Positions 8,269 through 16,804 of a stretch of 64,000 bases of DNA are shown piece by piece. The notes below the pieces were generated by a model. That model was not told the origin of the DNA, ran no database searches, and was given only the letters and a program-made list of their open reading frames with translations. Origin of the DNA: an uncultured Bacilli bacterium (GTDB lineage: Bacteria; Bacillota_I; Bacilli_A; RF39; UBA660); the NCBI GenBank assembly GCA_934096815.1, contig CAKOMY010000002.1:124001-188000 (forward strand), in the 5' to 3' direction. The position numbers were made by a program, and so were the translations under genes. The stretch's first letter is position 1; each line of letters begins with the position of its first letter.

Positions 8269-10167
8269 ATGAATAGTGTTACAAAAAAGGAGATAATTAA
8301 TTCAAGTAAGGGAGAATTTCTAGATTTTTTAGAAAATGATTATAGCGGAGAAATACTTAACTTATTGGATGATGAAGGTATTCATTATTTAAAGGAGTAT
8401 AATTACGTAGAAGATAGAATTACATATATTTTAAACTATTCTAATTACGTGGATTTGTTATTTAATAATCAGAAATTTTTAGATTTATTTTTAAGTACTG
8501 ATATTTCTAAATATTATGCGACATTAAAAAAACTAAATAGTAAAACTTGTGATTTAATTGTAAATAGATGTTTAGAGCTTAATAAAGATGTTGATTTTAT
8601 AGGTCAGATAATTAGTTATTTTAATAAAGATTATCAGTTAAAGTTCATTGATAAGTTTGATTATCCTAATGATTTGATATATGAAATGTTTAAAAAATGC
8701 AATATGACAGTTGGTAAGAAAATAATAGAAAAATATAATATTGATTTATTATCACATAATATATCTGTTAGAAATATAGTTAATGTTGGTAAGGAATTAT
8801 CATTTAAAGATATGGTTAAAAGAAATAATGAAGGATATATAAGTTATGAGTGTGAATCTTTTTATTTATCGACTGATTTATTAAATATGGATGTTGCTAA
8901 AAAATTATGGGATGAGTTAAATGTATATGAATATAGATTTTTAATTAATGACGCTAATTATTGTGGTGATCCAACTAGTTTAAATAATTATGCTAAAATG
9001 AAAGAGGAAGAATTTATTTTAAATATTGATTATCCTGAAACATACCAAAATATTTTTGATATGATAAAAAAATTAAGCAACTTTGATGTTGAATCTAGTG
9101 AATATCATAATATTTTTAGAAATTTAATTAGACAAATTCAAATATTTCCTAATGAATATATTAATCTTAGAGAGCTTATATTTAATGGTGAATTTGATGA
9201 AGCTATTAATTTAATTAGTAAAGCATTTGACGAGAAAAAATCAGACTATATTATAGATTATCATTTCGAAGAAAATTATTATAATATTATGTATGATTTA
9301 AGAGAATTATTAGAGTTTTATTATGCTGGAAATATAGATATTCCTAAAGATAGACTTTATCTATATCAACAAATATTAAATATAGATATGTTATCATCTA
9401 AAGAAAAAATCGAGTTGCATAATAAGTTAAAACAATATAATATGATGGAAATTTTCTATGATGATATGTCATTTGCAAGAAGGAAAGTTAGAGAATCTTT
9501 AAAAGATTATGCTATGGTTAAGGATGAACTTATAAAATATAAAGATGAAGAATTGTCTAATGAGTATGGAGTTGATGTTTATAATATCAATGATAATCCA
9601 TTTTTTGCTATAGTTAAATCTGGGATTAGAGCAGATGATAGTTTGCCAGTTGGACACTCTTATTCTTTAGTAGGAAATGGTTGTATATCTGTATTTGGTG
9701 ATTTAAATAGTTCAAATACTTATGTATATGACGCTACTAATTTAAATCCTGAACAAATTGTTCATATATTTCCTGAAGATTCTTTTACTTTATATCAACC
9801 ATTTAGTTTTACAGATAAAGCAACAAATAGAGTAGAACAACTTATGATGCCTGATGAATTACTTTATAATAAAAGAACATATAATGAGGTATTAATACTT
9901 GAACAAGGAAAAAAACAAACTGATATTGATTCTAGAATACCTAAATTAAAACGAATTGCGTTATATTGTGTTGACAAAATTACTGCTAAAGATGTAGAAA
10001 AAGCTAAAATAAATGATGTTGGAATAATGTTAATTAATTCTAAAAATTATAATAAAGGTATTGAATTACCAGCTAGTGTATATAGACATCTTGGAAATGA
10101 TGATTTTAATGAATATATGCAAAATGGTGCTTCTTATGAAATTGAAAAGCATAAGAAAAATAGATAA
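8269..10167 (+). CDS. Unknown 632-residue protein, partner of radical SAM gene
   Basis: Start set at ATG 8269 because AAGGTAG lies 8 nt before it. An upstream in-frame GTG at 8260 would overlap that site. No signal peptide and few membrane segments, so it is probably cytoplasmic. The first 400 residues are helical and Leu/Asn/Asp-rich in repeated blocks (for example ILNYSNYVDLLFNN and RCLELNKDVDFIGQ), possibly a helical-repeat scaffold. The C-terminal 190 residues look alpha-beta (GHSYSLVGNGCISVFGD, KRIALYCVDKIT). No known catalytic motif was recognised. Fourteen nt separate it from the radical SAM gene, so the two are co-transcribed and may act together. Confidence 0.75.
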   Translation: MNSVTKKEIINSSKGEFLDFLENDYSGEILNLLDDEGIHYLKEYNYVEDRITYILNYSNYVDLLFNNQKFLDLFLSTDISKYYATLKKLNSKTCDLIVNRCLELNKDVDFIGQIISYFNKDYQLKFIDKFDYPNDLIYEMFKKCNMTVGKKIIEKYNIDLLSHNISVRNIVNVGKELSFKDMVKRNNEGYISYECESFYLSTDLLNMDVAKKLWDELNVYEYRFLINDANYCGDPTSLNNYAKMKEEEFILNIDYPETYQNIFDMIKKLSNFDVESSEYHNIFRNLIRQIQIFPNEYINLRELIFNGEFDEAINLISKAFDEKKSDYIIDYHFEENYYNIMYDLRELLEFYYAGNIDIPKDRLYLYQQILNIDMLSSKEKIELHNKLKQYNMMEIFYDDMSFARRKVRESLKDYAMVKDELIKYKDEELSNEYGVDVYNINDNPFFAIVKSGIRADDSLPVGHSYSLVGNGCISVFGDLNSSNTYVYDATNLNPEQIVHIFPEDSFTLYQPFSFTDKATNRVEQLMMPDELLYNKRTYNEVLILEQGKKQTDIDSRIPKLKRIALYCVDKITAKDVEKAKINDVGIMLINSKNYNKGIELPASVYRHLGNDDFNEYMQNGASYEIEKHKKNR

Positions 10168-10181
10168 AGAGGAAACATAAT

Positions 10182-10973
10182 ATGTTTAAAAGAATATATA
10201 TAGAAATAACTAATATATGTAATTTAAATTGTAAGTTTTGTCCTAAAAGTGATAGAGATAAAAAAATTATGACTGTTACTGAATTTGAAACTATAATTAA
10301 TAAAATTAATGGTTATACTAAGCATATTTATTTACATATTAAAGGAGAGCCTTTAATGCATCCTGATTTAGATAAAATAATTAAAATAGCAAATGAGAAT
10401 AATATAAATGTAAATATAACAACTAATGGGAGATTATTAAAAGATAAGTTAGATATTATAAATAATAATAAAATAAGACAAATAAATATCTCATTACATA
10501 GTTTTAATTCTTTAGATGAAGTAAAAGATATAGTTAAGTTATGTGATAGTATTAAGAATACGTATATTAATTTTAGGTTATGGAATGACTTAGATAATAA
10601 TGAAATATTTGATTATTTAGATGAACACTATAAGGTTAATATAGATAGAAATAGTTTAAGAAATAACTTAAATGATCATATATTTTTGAGTATTGATAAG
10701 GAATTTGATTGGCCTAGTATGGATTTACCTGTTATTAGTACAAAAGGAACTTGCAAAGCTTTAAAAGATCAAATTGGAATTTTGGTTAATGGTGATGTTG
10801 TTAGTTGTTGTTTGGATAATAATGGAGATAATAAACTGGGAAATATTTATAAGCAAGATTTAGATGAAATTATTAATTCTAATAAATATCAAGAAATGTT
10901 AAATGGGTTTAATAGGCATGAATTAGTAAGTCCTTTATGCCAGAGATGCGGTTATAGAGAAAGATTTAAATAG
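10182..10973 (+). CDS. Radical SAM protein with C-terminal SPASM-like cysteines
   Basis: Residues 10-25 hold CNLNCKFC, the CX3CX2C motif that binds the 4Fe-4S cluster for S-adenosylmethionine cleavage. KGEPLMHPDL follows, equivalent to the GGEP motif. The C-terminal quarter has SVV-type strand GILVNGDVVSCC, then LGNI, and finally CQRCGYRERF, a SPASM-like auxiliary cluster arrangement. At 263 residues it is short for a SPASM enzyme. Family members modify peptides or enzymes. The substrate could be the preceding 632-residue protein or a peptide not seen here. RBS GAGGAA, same operon as 8269. Confidence 0.82.
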   Translation: MFKRIYIEITNICNLNCKFCPKSDRDKKIMTVTEFETIINKINGYTKHIYLHIKGEPLMHPDLDKIIKIANENNINVNITTNGRLLKDKLDIINNNKIRQINISLHSFNSLDEVKDIVKLCDSIKNTYINFRLWNDLDNNEIFDYLDEHYKVNIDRNSLRNNLNDHIFLSIDKEFDWPSMDLPVISTKGTCKALKDQIGILVNGDVVSCCLDNNGDNKLGNIYKQDLDEIINSNKYQEMLNGFNRHELVSPLCQRCGYRERFK

Positions 10974-11046
10974 TCAAAATAAGACATAATTTATAAAAGT
11001 CGTTCAAAAAACGTGATATATTATATATTAAGAATAGAGGAATATA

Positions 11047-12378
11047 ATGAAGAAAAAATACTATTTATTAATAGTCGTTGTATTATCATGTATTGGATTA
11101 TCTTATATACTATTAAATATTATAGAAAAATATAATATTAGTAAATTAATAATTAAAGAAGTTGTAAAACCTTATGGAGAAATAATTACAATAAATGATT
11201 TTCTAAAAGAAGATATAAAAAATGCAAAATGTAATCAAGATTTAGATACTATTAAGGATATAGGAAATTATGAAATTAAAATTAGTGTAGGTAATAATGA
11301 ATATTCATCTAATTTAATAATATATGAAGATATTTTAGATAAACTTGAATTAAAAGAAATAACAACTTACATAGATGAAGAACTACCTACAATAAAAGAT
11401 TTTATTGTTAATGATATTGATTTGTCTTTGTATAAATATGATAAATTATCATTAAAAAAAGAATTAGGTACGCAAGATGTATTAATTAATATATATGATA
11501 ATTATAATAATAAGTTTGAAGGTAGCACTAAATTAACAATAATAGAGGATATAGATGGGCCAGTATTTAATGGTCTGATAAATATTACATTAGAATCTGG
11601 AAATAAATATAATTTATATAATAATGTTAAAGCAGTAGATAAGAGATTTGGAGAGGTTAATTTTATAGTTGATGATAGTAGTGTTAACTATGATATACCT
11701 GGTAATTATAAGATAAAATATTCTGCTGAAGATAAATTAGGAAATAAAACTACTAAATATAGAAAAATAACAATTATAGAAAAAGATGTAACTTATCAAA
11801 TAAATAATTTTCCAACCTATAATCAAAATCCAGATTATCCTAATGGTTGTGAGAGTTCAGCTTTATATAATTTACTTAGATTTTATAATGTTAATGTAAG
11901 TATGAGTCAATTAATTAATGCATTAAAAAAAGGTGATGGTCCTCATTATGAAGATGGCGTATATTATGGAGGTAATCCTGAACTTGAATTTGTAGGAGAT
12001 CCTTCTGATAGCCATGGTTATGGTGTTTATCAAAAACCGATAATAGAAGTTGCTAATAAATTTAAATCAGGAATGATTGATTATACAGGTCATTCTCTAG
12101 ATGAAGTACTTGCAATAGTTAAAAAAGGAATACCTGTTCAAATATGGGCATCAGTTAATATGCAAAATGCAGATATATGCACTAACTGGATTTACAAAGA
12201 AACAGGTAAAAAAATAAATTGGATTTGTAAACTTCATAGTGTTGTTGTAATTGGCTTTAATAAAAATAAAGTAATTGTATCCGATTCTTATACAGGTGAA
12301 ATTGTAAGCTATAATCGCAAACAAGTAGAAAAAATGTATAATCTTTATGGTAAAAGAGCAATATATTATCCTAATTAA
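11047..12378 (+). CDS. Membrane-anchored Ig-like plus C39-type cysteine peptidase
   Basis: 443 residues. One N-terminal membrane helix (residues 5-25) anchors it outside. Two beta-rich segments follow; residues 170-245 resemble the bacterial Ig-like DUF5011 type (VKAVDKRFG, IPGNYKIKYSAEDKLGN). From about 255 to the end lies a C39_2-like papain-fold domain, with Cys in NGCESSALYNLL, His in KLHSVVVIGF and Asp/Asn-type third residue in VSDSYTGE. It probably cleaves or binds surface peptides; the substrate is unknown. It has its own upstream gap with a TATATT-rich promoter region and a terminator behind it, so it is a single-gene unit. Confidence 0.78.
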   Translation: MKKKYYLLIVVVLSCIGLSYILLNIIEKYNISKLIIKEVVKPYGEIITINDFLKEDIKNAKCNQDLDTIKDIGNYEIKISVGNNEYSSNLIIYEDILDKLELKEITTYIDEELPTIKDFIVNDIDLSLYKYDKLSLKKELGTQDVLINIYDNYNNKFEGSTKLTIIEDIDGPVFNGLINITLESGNKYNLYNNVKAVDKRFGEVNFIVDDSSVNYDIPGNYKIKYSAEDKLGNKTTKYRKITIIEKDVTYQINNFPTYNQNPDYPNGCESSALYNLLRFYNVNVSMSQLINALKKGDGPHYEDGVYYGGNPELEFVGDPSDSHGYGVYQKPIIEVANKFKSGMIDYTGHSLDEVLAIVKKGIPVQIWASVNMQNADICTNWIYKETGKKINWICKLHSVVVIGFNKNKVIVSDSYTGEIVSYNRKQVEKMYNLYGKRAIYYPN

Positions 12379-12391
12379 AATAAATATATAT

Positions 12392-12427
12392 AAAGATATT
12401 TAAACATATTCGCGAATATCTTTTTTT
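12392..12427 (+). terminator. Terminator after C39-like gene
   Basis: Perfect 9-bp stem AAAGATATT / AATATCTTT (12392-12400, 12415-12423) with a 14-nt loop, followed by T run. Confidence 0.75.
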
Positions 12428-12468
12428 GCTATTCATATAATTATTTTGAAAAGAAAGGAAAATGATAT

Positions 12469-13170
12469 ATGAATGAAGTTTATACTTTAGATAGAGACTT
12501 TTTATTTAAATCAAAAATATTTGAAATAACATCTATTTCTGTTGAACAAAATTTTAAAGTAGATGGATCAAGTATATATGGCGATTTTATAGTTTCTGGT
12601 AGCTATCGTTTACATGAAATAAGCATTAATAAAGAAGATTTTAGTTTTAAAGTACCATTTAAACATGATTTACCTTCTAACATTAATTTAGATACTGTAA
12701 AGTTAGATATAAGTGATTTTAGTTATAATTTTAATAATCTAGATGAATTAAGTGTTCATATTGAATACATAGTTACAGCTGAAGAAGGAGTAAAAGTATT
12801 TGAAAGTGAAGAAAAGTTAGATGATTTTCTAAATGAACAGAAAAAACAGGATGTAGATATTGTTGATTTAAGAAGTGAGCCTGTTGATTTATCTAATGAG
12901 ATTATAATGCCTATTGCTAAAGATGAAAAAGAAACTAGTACAACTTCTACTGAAAATAAGCAAGATAAAATTGATGAAAATATGATTATTAATTCAATTA
13001 ATGGTGAAGATGAATATGTCTTATATCATGTACATACAGTTGGAATAAGTGATTCAATTGAAAGTATAACAAAAAAATACAACATTAGTGTTAATACTTT
13101 AAAAGAATATAATACTTTTGATACTTTAGAACTAAATATGAAACTAATTATTCCAAATGAAGAATTATAG
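12469..13170 (+). CDS. spoVID: SpoVID-like spore coat morphogenesis protein (beta N-terminal domain plus LysM)
   Basis: 233 residues, no signal peptide. The N-terminal 110 residues match the style of the SpoVID/SPOCS coat-assembly domain: EVYTLDRDFLFKS, then GDFIVSGSYRL (compare the SpoVID N-terminal 'xxGxLELTGEY' segment), then VPFKHDLPSNI. An acidic low-complexity linker follows (about 115-175). The C-terminal 45 residues are a LysM (DSIESITKKYNISVNTLKEYN ... LIIP). SpoVID has just this order, though Bacillus SpoVID is much longer. It overlaps by 14 nt with a kinase-like gene resembling YsxE, and spoVID-ysxE is the Bacillus gene order, which strongly supports the call. The role is coat encasement of the forespore, if the organism still sporulates. 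Confidence 0.6.
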   Translation: MNEVYTLDRDFLFKSKIFEITSISVEQNFKVDGSSIYGDFIVSGSYRLHEISINKEDFSFKVPFKHDLPSNINLDTVKLDISDFSYNFNNLDELSVHIEYIVTAEEGVKVFESEEKLDDFLNEQKKQDVDIVDLRSEPVDLSNEIIMPIAKDEKETSTTSTENKQDKIDENMIINSINGEDEYVLYHVHTVGISDSIESITKKYNISVNTLKEYNTFDTLELNMKLIIPNEEL

Positions 13171-14014
13171 AGAAATCTTTAATCCAACTAAAATAACTAT
13201 TAGTGGTAAAAGTCATATTTTAACAACGCAAGACGGAAAATATGTTGTAAAAGAAAAAAAGAAAGATTTAAAATCTTTATATAATTACTTAGAAAATAGA
13301 AGTTTTAATAAATTTCCTAAAATAATAGATGAATATGATAATAACTATGTTTATGAATATTTAGATGATATAAATGAGCCTATTAATCAAAAAATGATTG
13401 ATGAAGCTAAGACTTTAGCCGAACTTCATTATAAAACTAGTTATTTTAAAAATGTTAAAATAGATAATTTTAAGGAAATATATGAAAATATAAGTTCCAA
13501 TATTAATTATTTGGAAGATTATTATAATAAATTATTTGATAAAGCTTTAAGTGAAGAATATATAAGACCTTCTTTATATATTCTTATTATTAATTCAAGT
13601 TTAATTAGGTCTAACATAAGTTTTCTTAAAAGAGAACTAGAGAAGTGGTACAAAATGGTTAATGACTTAGATAAAATAAGAGTGGTTTATAATCATAATA
13701 ATTTAAGTATTGATCATTTTATTAATAATAAGTTCATTAGTTGGGATAAATATTTAGTTGATAGTCCTGTAATAGATATAATTAATTTATATAAAAATGA
13801 CTTTAATAAATATGACTTTAGTTTATTCTTAAATGAATACTTTAAACATTTTGAATTACTTGATTATGAAAAAACATTACTATTTATAATGATTTCGATG
13901 CCTAAAACATATGATTTTGGAAATAATGAATTAGATAACACTATTATGGTTAGTAAATCAATAAGTTATATAGAATACACTAATAAATTAATTAGGCCAT
14001 ATTATTCTAAATAA
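13157..14014 (+). CDS. ysxE: YsxE/CotS-like aminoglycoside-phosphotransferase-fold protein
   Basis: 285 residues with the outline of a CotS/YutH/YsxE spore kinase-like protein. The N-lobe has YVVKEKKK, giving a candidate ATP-binding Lys. A hinge-like YVYEYLDD follows, then an AELHYKTS helix typical of this family. The C-lobe has VVYNHNNLSIDHFINN (equivalent to the HGDLHxxN loop, here with the Asp replaced), then ISWDKYLVDSPVIDI in place of the metal-binding IDFD. The altered catalytic loop suggests a pseudokinase or a diverged enzyme. It starts inside the end of the SpoVID-like gene without a strong ribosome binding site, so it is translationally coupled to it. Confidence 0.62.
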   Translation: MKNYREIFNPTKITISGKSHILTTQDGKYVVKEKKKDLKSLYNYLENRSFNKFPKIIDEYDNNYVYEYLDDINEPINQKMIDEAKTLAELHYKTSYFKNVKIDNFKEIYENISSNINYLEDYYNKLFDKALSEEYIRPSLYILIINSSLIRSNISFLKRELEKWYKMVNDLDKIRVVYNHNNLSIDHFINNKFISWDKYLVDSPVIDIINLYKNDFNKYDFSLFLNEYFKHFELLDYEKTLLFIMISMPKTYDFGNNELDNTIMVSKSISYIEYTNKLIRPYYSK

Positions 14015-14209
14015 TAAATAAAATTGTAAAAATATTTCTATAAATAATATAATTATATTCCATCTTAAAGGAAAGAAAAAGGTAATTATTGCTTGATAAA
14101 ATATTAATGTACATAATATTAAAAAGAAAATAAATAAACTAAATTTATTAAATGGATTATGAAAGTTATTAAAATTATTACAGTTATTGTTATAATTATT
14201 ACAATTCAT
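13988..14209 (-). CDS. Asn-rich small membrane protein
   Basis: Start set at the ATG at 14209 because AGGTGG lies 5 nt upstream on the minus strand; a GTG at 14218 would overlap it. 73 residues: an Asn-rich head of about 20 residues (NNYNNNCNNFNNFHNPFN), then two hydrophobic helices and a short basic end. It overlaps the 3' end of the YsxE-like gene by 27 nt in convergent orientation. Asn-rich small proteins are common among spore coat and exosporium components, so a link to its neighbours is possible but only inferred. It could also be a chance ORF, but the clear ribosome binding site argues against that. Confidence 0.5.
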   Translation of the reverse strand: MNCNNYNNNCNNFNNFHNPFNKFSLFIFFLILCTLIFYQAIITFFFPLRWNIIILFIEIFLQFYLLFRIIWPN

Positions 14210-14261
14210 GCTTACCACCTAAAATATAATATGTTTAATATATTTGTTAGGTTAATATTAA

Positions 14262-14286
14262 AAAAACACTTCTAACTAAAGTGTCT
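14262..14286 (-). terminator. Terminator of metalloprotease gene (minus strand)
   Basis: ACACTT / AAGTGT arms (14266-14271, 14279-14284) with flanking A/T that extends the stem. On the minus strand the hairpin is followed by a T7 run. Confidence 0.65.
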
Positions 14287-15997
14287 TTTTCTCTTTATTA
14301 TATTTATCAATTTTCTTATATAACAAATTTAATCTTATAAGTTCATTTTTTATTTCATTATTAATATTATTTGAATCATCATCTATAGTTTCTAAATAAA
14401 TTTTTTGATCATTTAAATAATCTAATTTATTAATAATATCTATTAATTCTTCAAAATTAACACTACCAATTGCGTTTATTAATATATATAGATTAGCATT
14501 TAACTTAAAATCTATGACTTCTTTTCTAAAATTACTAATAAGAGGAATTAATGCTTGTTTAAGAATTCCAGGAGTATTAATATTTATCCTATCATGATTA
14601 GTTACTTCTTTATCTTCAATAATAAAAATATTATTTCCTTCTAAATAACTTAAAGCTCTAAGAGCAAATATATCTACTAATGTTTCATTAAATCTTTCAT
14701 ATTTACGGTATTTAGATTCATATTTATTTCTTTCTAAATAATCTGGCATATTTTTAAATGCGGTTAAATTATCACTATCTATTCCAATTGCATGTCCTAT
14801 TTCATGAATAAAAGTATAGGAACGATATCCACTATTACAATCTTTAGATATAAATATTCCAGGAATATATTTATTATCTTTATTTTTAAATATAGATGTA
14901 CAATTAATATGATTGTATAATGTATCAAAAACTATACTTTCAGTTCTTTCTTTATCACTTGAAAGAGTATTATTTAATATATATTCAAATATAGGAACAT
15001 AACTATTATTTTTCATTATCATATCTTTTTTATACTCTAAAGCTTTTCTTTTACTAATTTCATCCATTTTTTTCATGTTATCTTTATTTGGCATAATTTT
15101 TAATTTATTAATAAAATCAAAATATTCTTCTAAATTATTAGCTAAATCATTAACAAATATTTGTGGTATTTGAATACCTAATTTTCTTAAATAATCAAAT
15201 TGATAACTTCTAATAGTTCTAGCTTTTATTGAACCATCCTTTAATTTTTCTAATAATTTCATGTTAGCTTCATTAAAAAACAAAAAAATAGGAGTTTCAA
15301 TAACATTATTATCACTATAAATTATTTTGATTAATTCATTATCTGATTTATCATTTAACCTGTTTTGTAAATTAATTGGTAATAAAGGATAAATTTCTTT
15401 TATAACATCAATCATCTTTTTATGACATAAATTGTTATTATTTTCTCTATATTTTTTTACTATATCTAATTCTTTTTTAAAACTATTTTTAAATTCTTCA
15501 TAATCTTTTATTTGTTCTTGGTATAATTTAGTAAGTTTTTTAACAACATATAGAATTTGAGAATATTTAATGGTTTTTTTAAATTCATCATAGTTTTTAA
15601 CTGTTATTTTTTCTTTTAAAAATAAATTAATTATATCTATTTTTTCTTCTATATTATAATTTTTAGTAAAATTATATATAGGTGCATTATTTATATCTTT
15701 AAATTGATTTTTACCTATTAATATTCTAATAATGTTTTGATAATTTGCTGGTAAACTATTAACATAGTTAGTTTTATATTCATCTTTAACATTTATACCT
15801 AACTTTGTTAATAATTGCATGCGGTACATATTTCTTTTACAATGTCTTAAAAACTTAATATGATCTTCTATAAAAATAGGATCATCATATATGTATATCA
15901 TACTGGAATTAATTCTATTAGTTATAATGTCACGATACTTTTCACCATAAACATTTGTGTATGCTTCTATGATTAAATAATTATATTTGTTAGTCAT
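14276..15997 (-). CDS. Gluzincin-type zinc metalloprotease, cytoplasmic or non-classically exported
   Basis: 573 residues with AAGGAG 7 nt before the start. The zinc signature FIHEIGHAIGID (HExxH) lies near residue 400, and RFNETLVDIFALRAL about 45 residues later gives the third ligand Glu in the NExxxD pattern of gluzincins. The N-terminal 380 residues are helical, highly charged and not recognised. There is no signal peptide and no membrane segment, unlike most bacterial HExxH toxins and thermolysins. It may act inside the cell, on lysis, or through an export route such as the T4SS-like system at the left; the last idea is speculation. It is the only long minus-strand gene in this part of the window. 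Confidence 0.72.
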   Translation of the reverse strand: MTNKYNYLIIEAYTNVYGEKYRDIITNRINSSMIYIYDDPIFIEDHIKFLRHCKRNMYRMQLLTKLGINVKDEYKTNYVNSLPANYQNIIRILIGKNQFKDINNAPIYNFTKNYNIEEKIDIINLFLKEKITVKNYDEFKKTIKYSQILYVVKKLTKLYQEQIKDYEEFKNSFKKELDIVKKYRENNNNLCHKKMIDVIKEIYPLLPINLQNRLNDKSDNELIKIIYSDNNVIETPIFLFFNEANMKLLEKLKDGSIKARTIRSYQFDYLRKLGIQIPQIFVNDLANNLEEYFDFINKLKIMPNKDNMKKMDEISKRKALEYKKDMIMKNNSYVPIFEYILNNTLSSDKERTESIVFDTLYNHINCTSIFKNKDNKYIPGIFISKDCNSGYRSYTFIHEIGHAIGIDSDNLTAFKNMPDYLERNKYESKYRKYERFNETLVDIFALRALSYLEGNNIFIIEDKEVTNHDRININTPGILKQALIPLISNFRKEVIDFKLNANLYILINAIGSVNFEELIDIINKLDYLNDQKIYLETIDDDSNNINNEIKNELIRLNLLYKKIDKYNKEKKTL

Positions 15998-16038
15998 ATT
16001 ATCGCTCCTTAGAAATATTATATATAATTATAAATTAA

Positions 16039-16067
16039 TTGTATAGATTTTCAACTAAATATATTAT
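16039..16067 (+). promoter_or_regulatory. Putative promoter of the prepilin-like operon
   Basis: TTGTAT, 17-nt spacer, TATTAT, about 30 nt before the start codon of the first prepilin-like gene, in the divergent gap shared with the metalloprotease. Confidence 0.4.
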
Positions 16068-16096
16068 ATAATTGTGATAGACTAGAAGGGATAAGT

Positions 16097-16804
16097 ATGA
16101 ATAAGAGTGGATTTATTGCAACATCTTTATTGTATTCATTTTTTTTATTATTTTGTGCTCTTATTTTAGCGTTTGTCAGTAATATAGGACATAATACGAT
16201 ACTGATAAATAAAGAAATAGATAAAATAAATGAAGATATTCATTCCAATAAAAAAATAATGGATGTTGATATTGGTACTTATTTTAGACTAAATATTTGT
16301 GTTTCTGATGATAAGAAAGATTTCTTTAATTCCGCTGATACTATGGATTATATTCTTTTTAGTAAAGATGAAAGTAAAGGGAAATTTGTATCTAAAAATT
16401 ATTCGTATAAATTAAACAGTCTTGAATTATTAGATGAAATCTTAAATTCTGTATATATTAAAAATTATGATGTAAAGATAATATCTAAAAGTATGAGTTT
16501 AAGTGATTATAATATAGTAAGTGAAATTAATAATGTTGATTTAAAGAAAGAAATATTGGTTAGTGATTTTGATAAAAATACTAAGTATTTACTTTTAGTT
16601 AGAGAAAATAATGAATATAGTACAAGTAAGGTTTATGATTTAAAAACTCAGGTTGTTAGAGATATTAATAGTACTGATATTTCTAGTGATAATACATTTG
16701 TAAGATTAGTGTTTCAATTTAATTCATTAACCAAAATAATTGGTGGAGATGGAACTTTGGCTAATCCTTATCTTCTAGAAGGCGGTGCAAGTAAGTGTGA
16801 ATAA
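16097..16804 (+). CDS. Type IV prepilin-like protein 1
   Basis: 235 residues. A very short leader MNKSGFIATSLLYSFFLLF gives the class III prepilin pattern (basic leader, Gly, Phe, then a hydrophobic helix of 20+ residues), so a PilD-type peptidase may cut after Gly5. The rest is an extracellular alpha-beta domain ending with GGDGTLANPYLLEGG, a terminal motif often seen in pseudopilin-like surface proteins. The family Glu at position +5 is not seen here. No pilin ATPase or prepilin peptidase is in the window. It overlaps or abuts the second prepilin-like gene. Confidence 0.6.
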   Translation: MNKSGFIATSLLYSFFLLFCALILAFVSNIGHNTILINKEIDKINEDIHSNKKIMDVDIGTYFRLNICVSDDKKDFFNSADTMDYILFSKDESKGKFVSKNYSYKLNSLELLDEILNSVYIKNYDVKIISKSMSLSDYNIVSEINNVDLKKEILVSDFDKNTKYLLLVRENNEYSTSKVYDLKTQVVRDINSTDISSDNTFVRLVFQFNSLTKIIGGDGTLANPYLLEGGASKCE

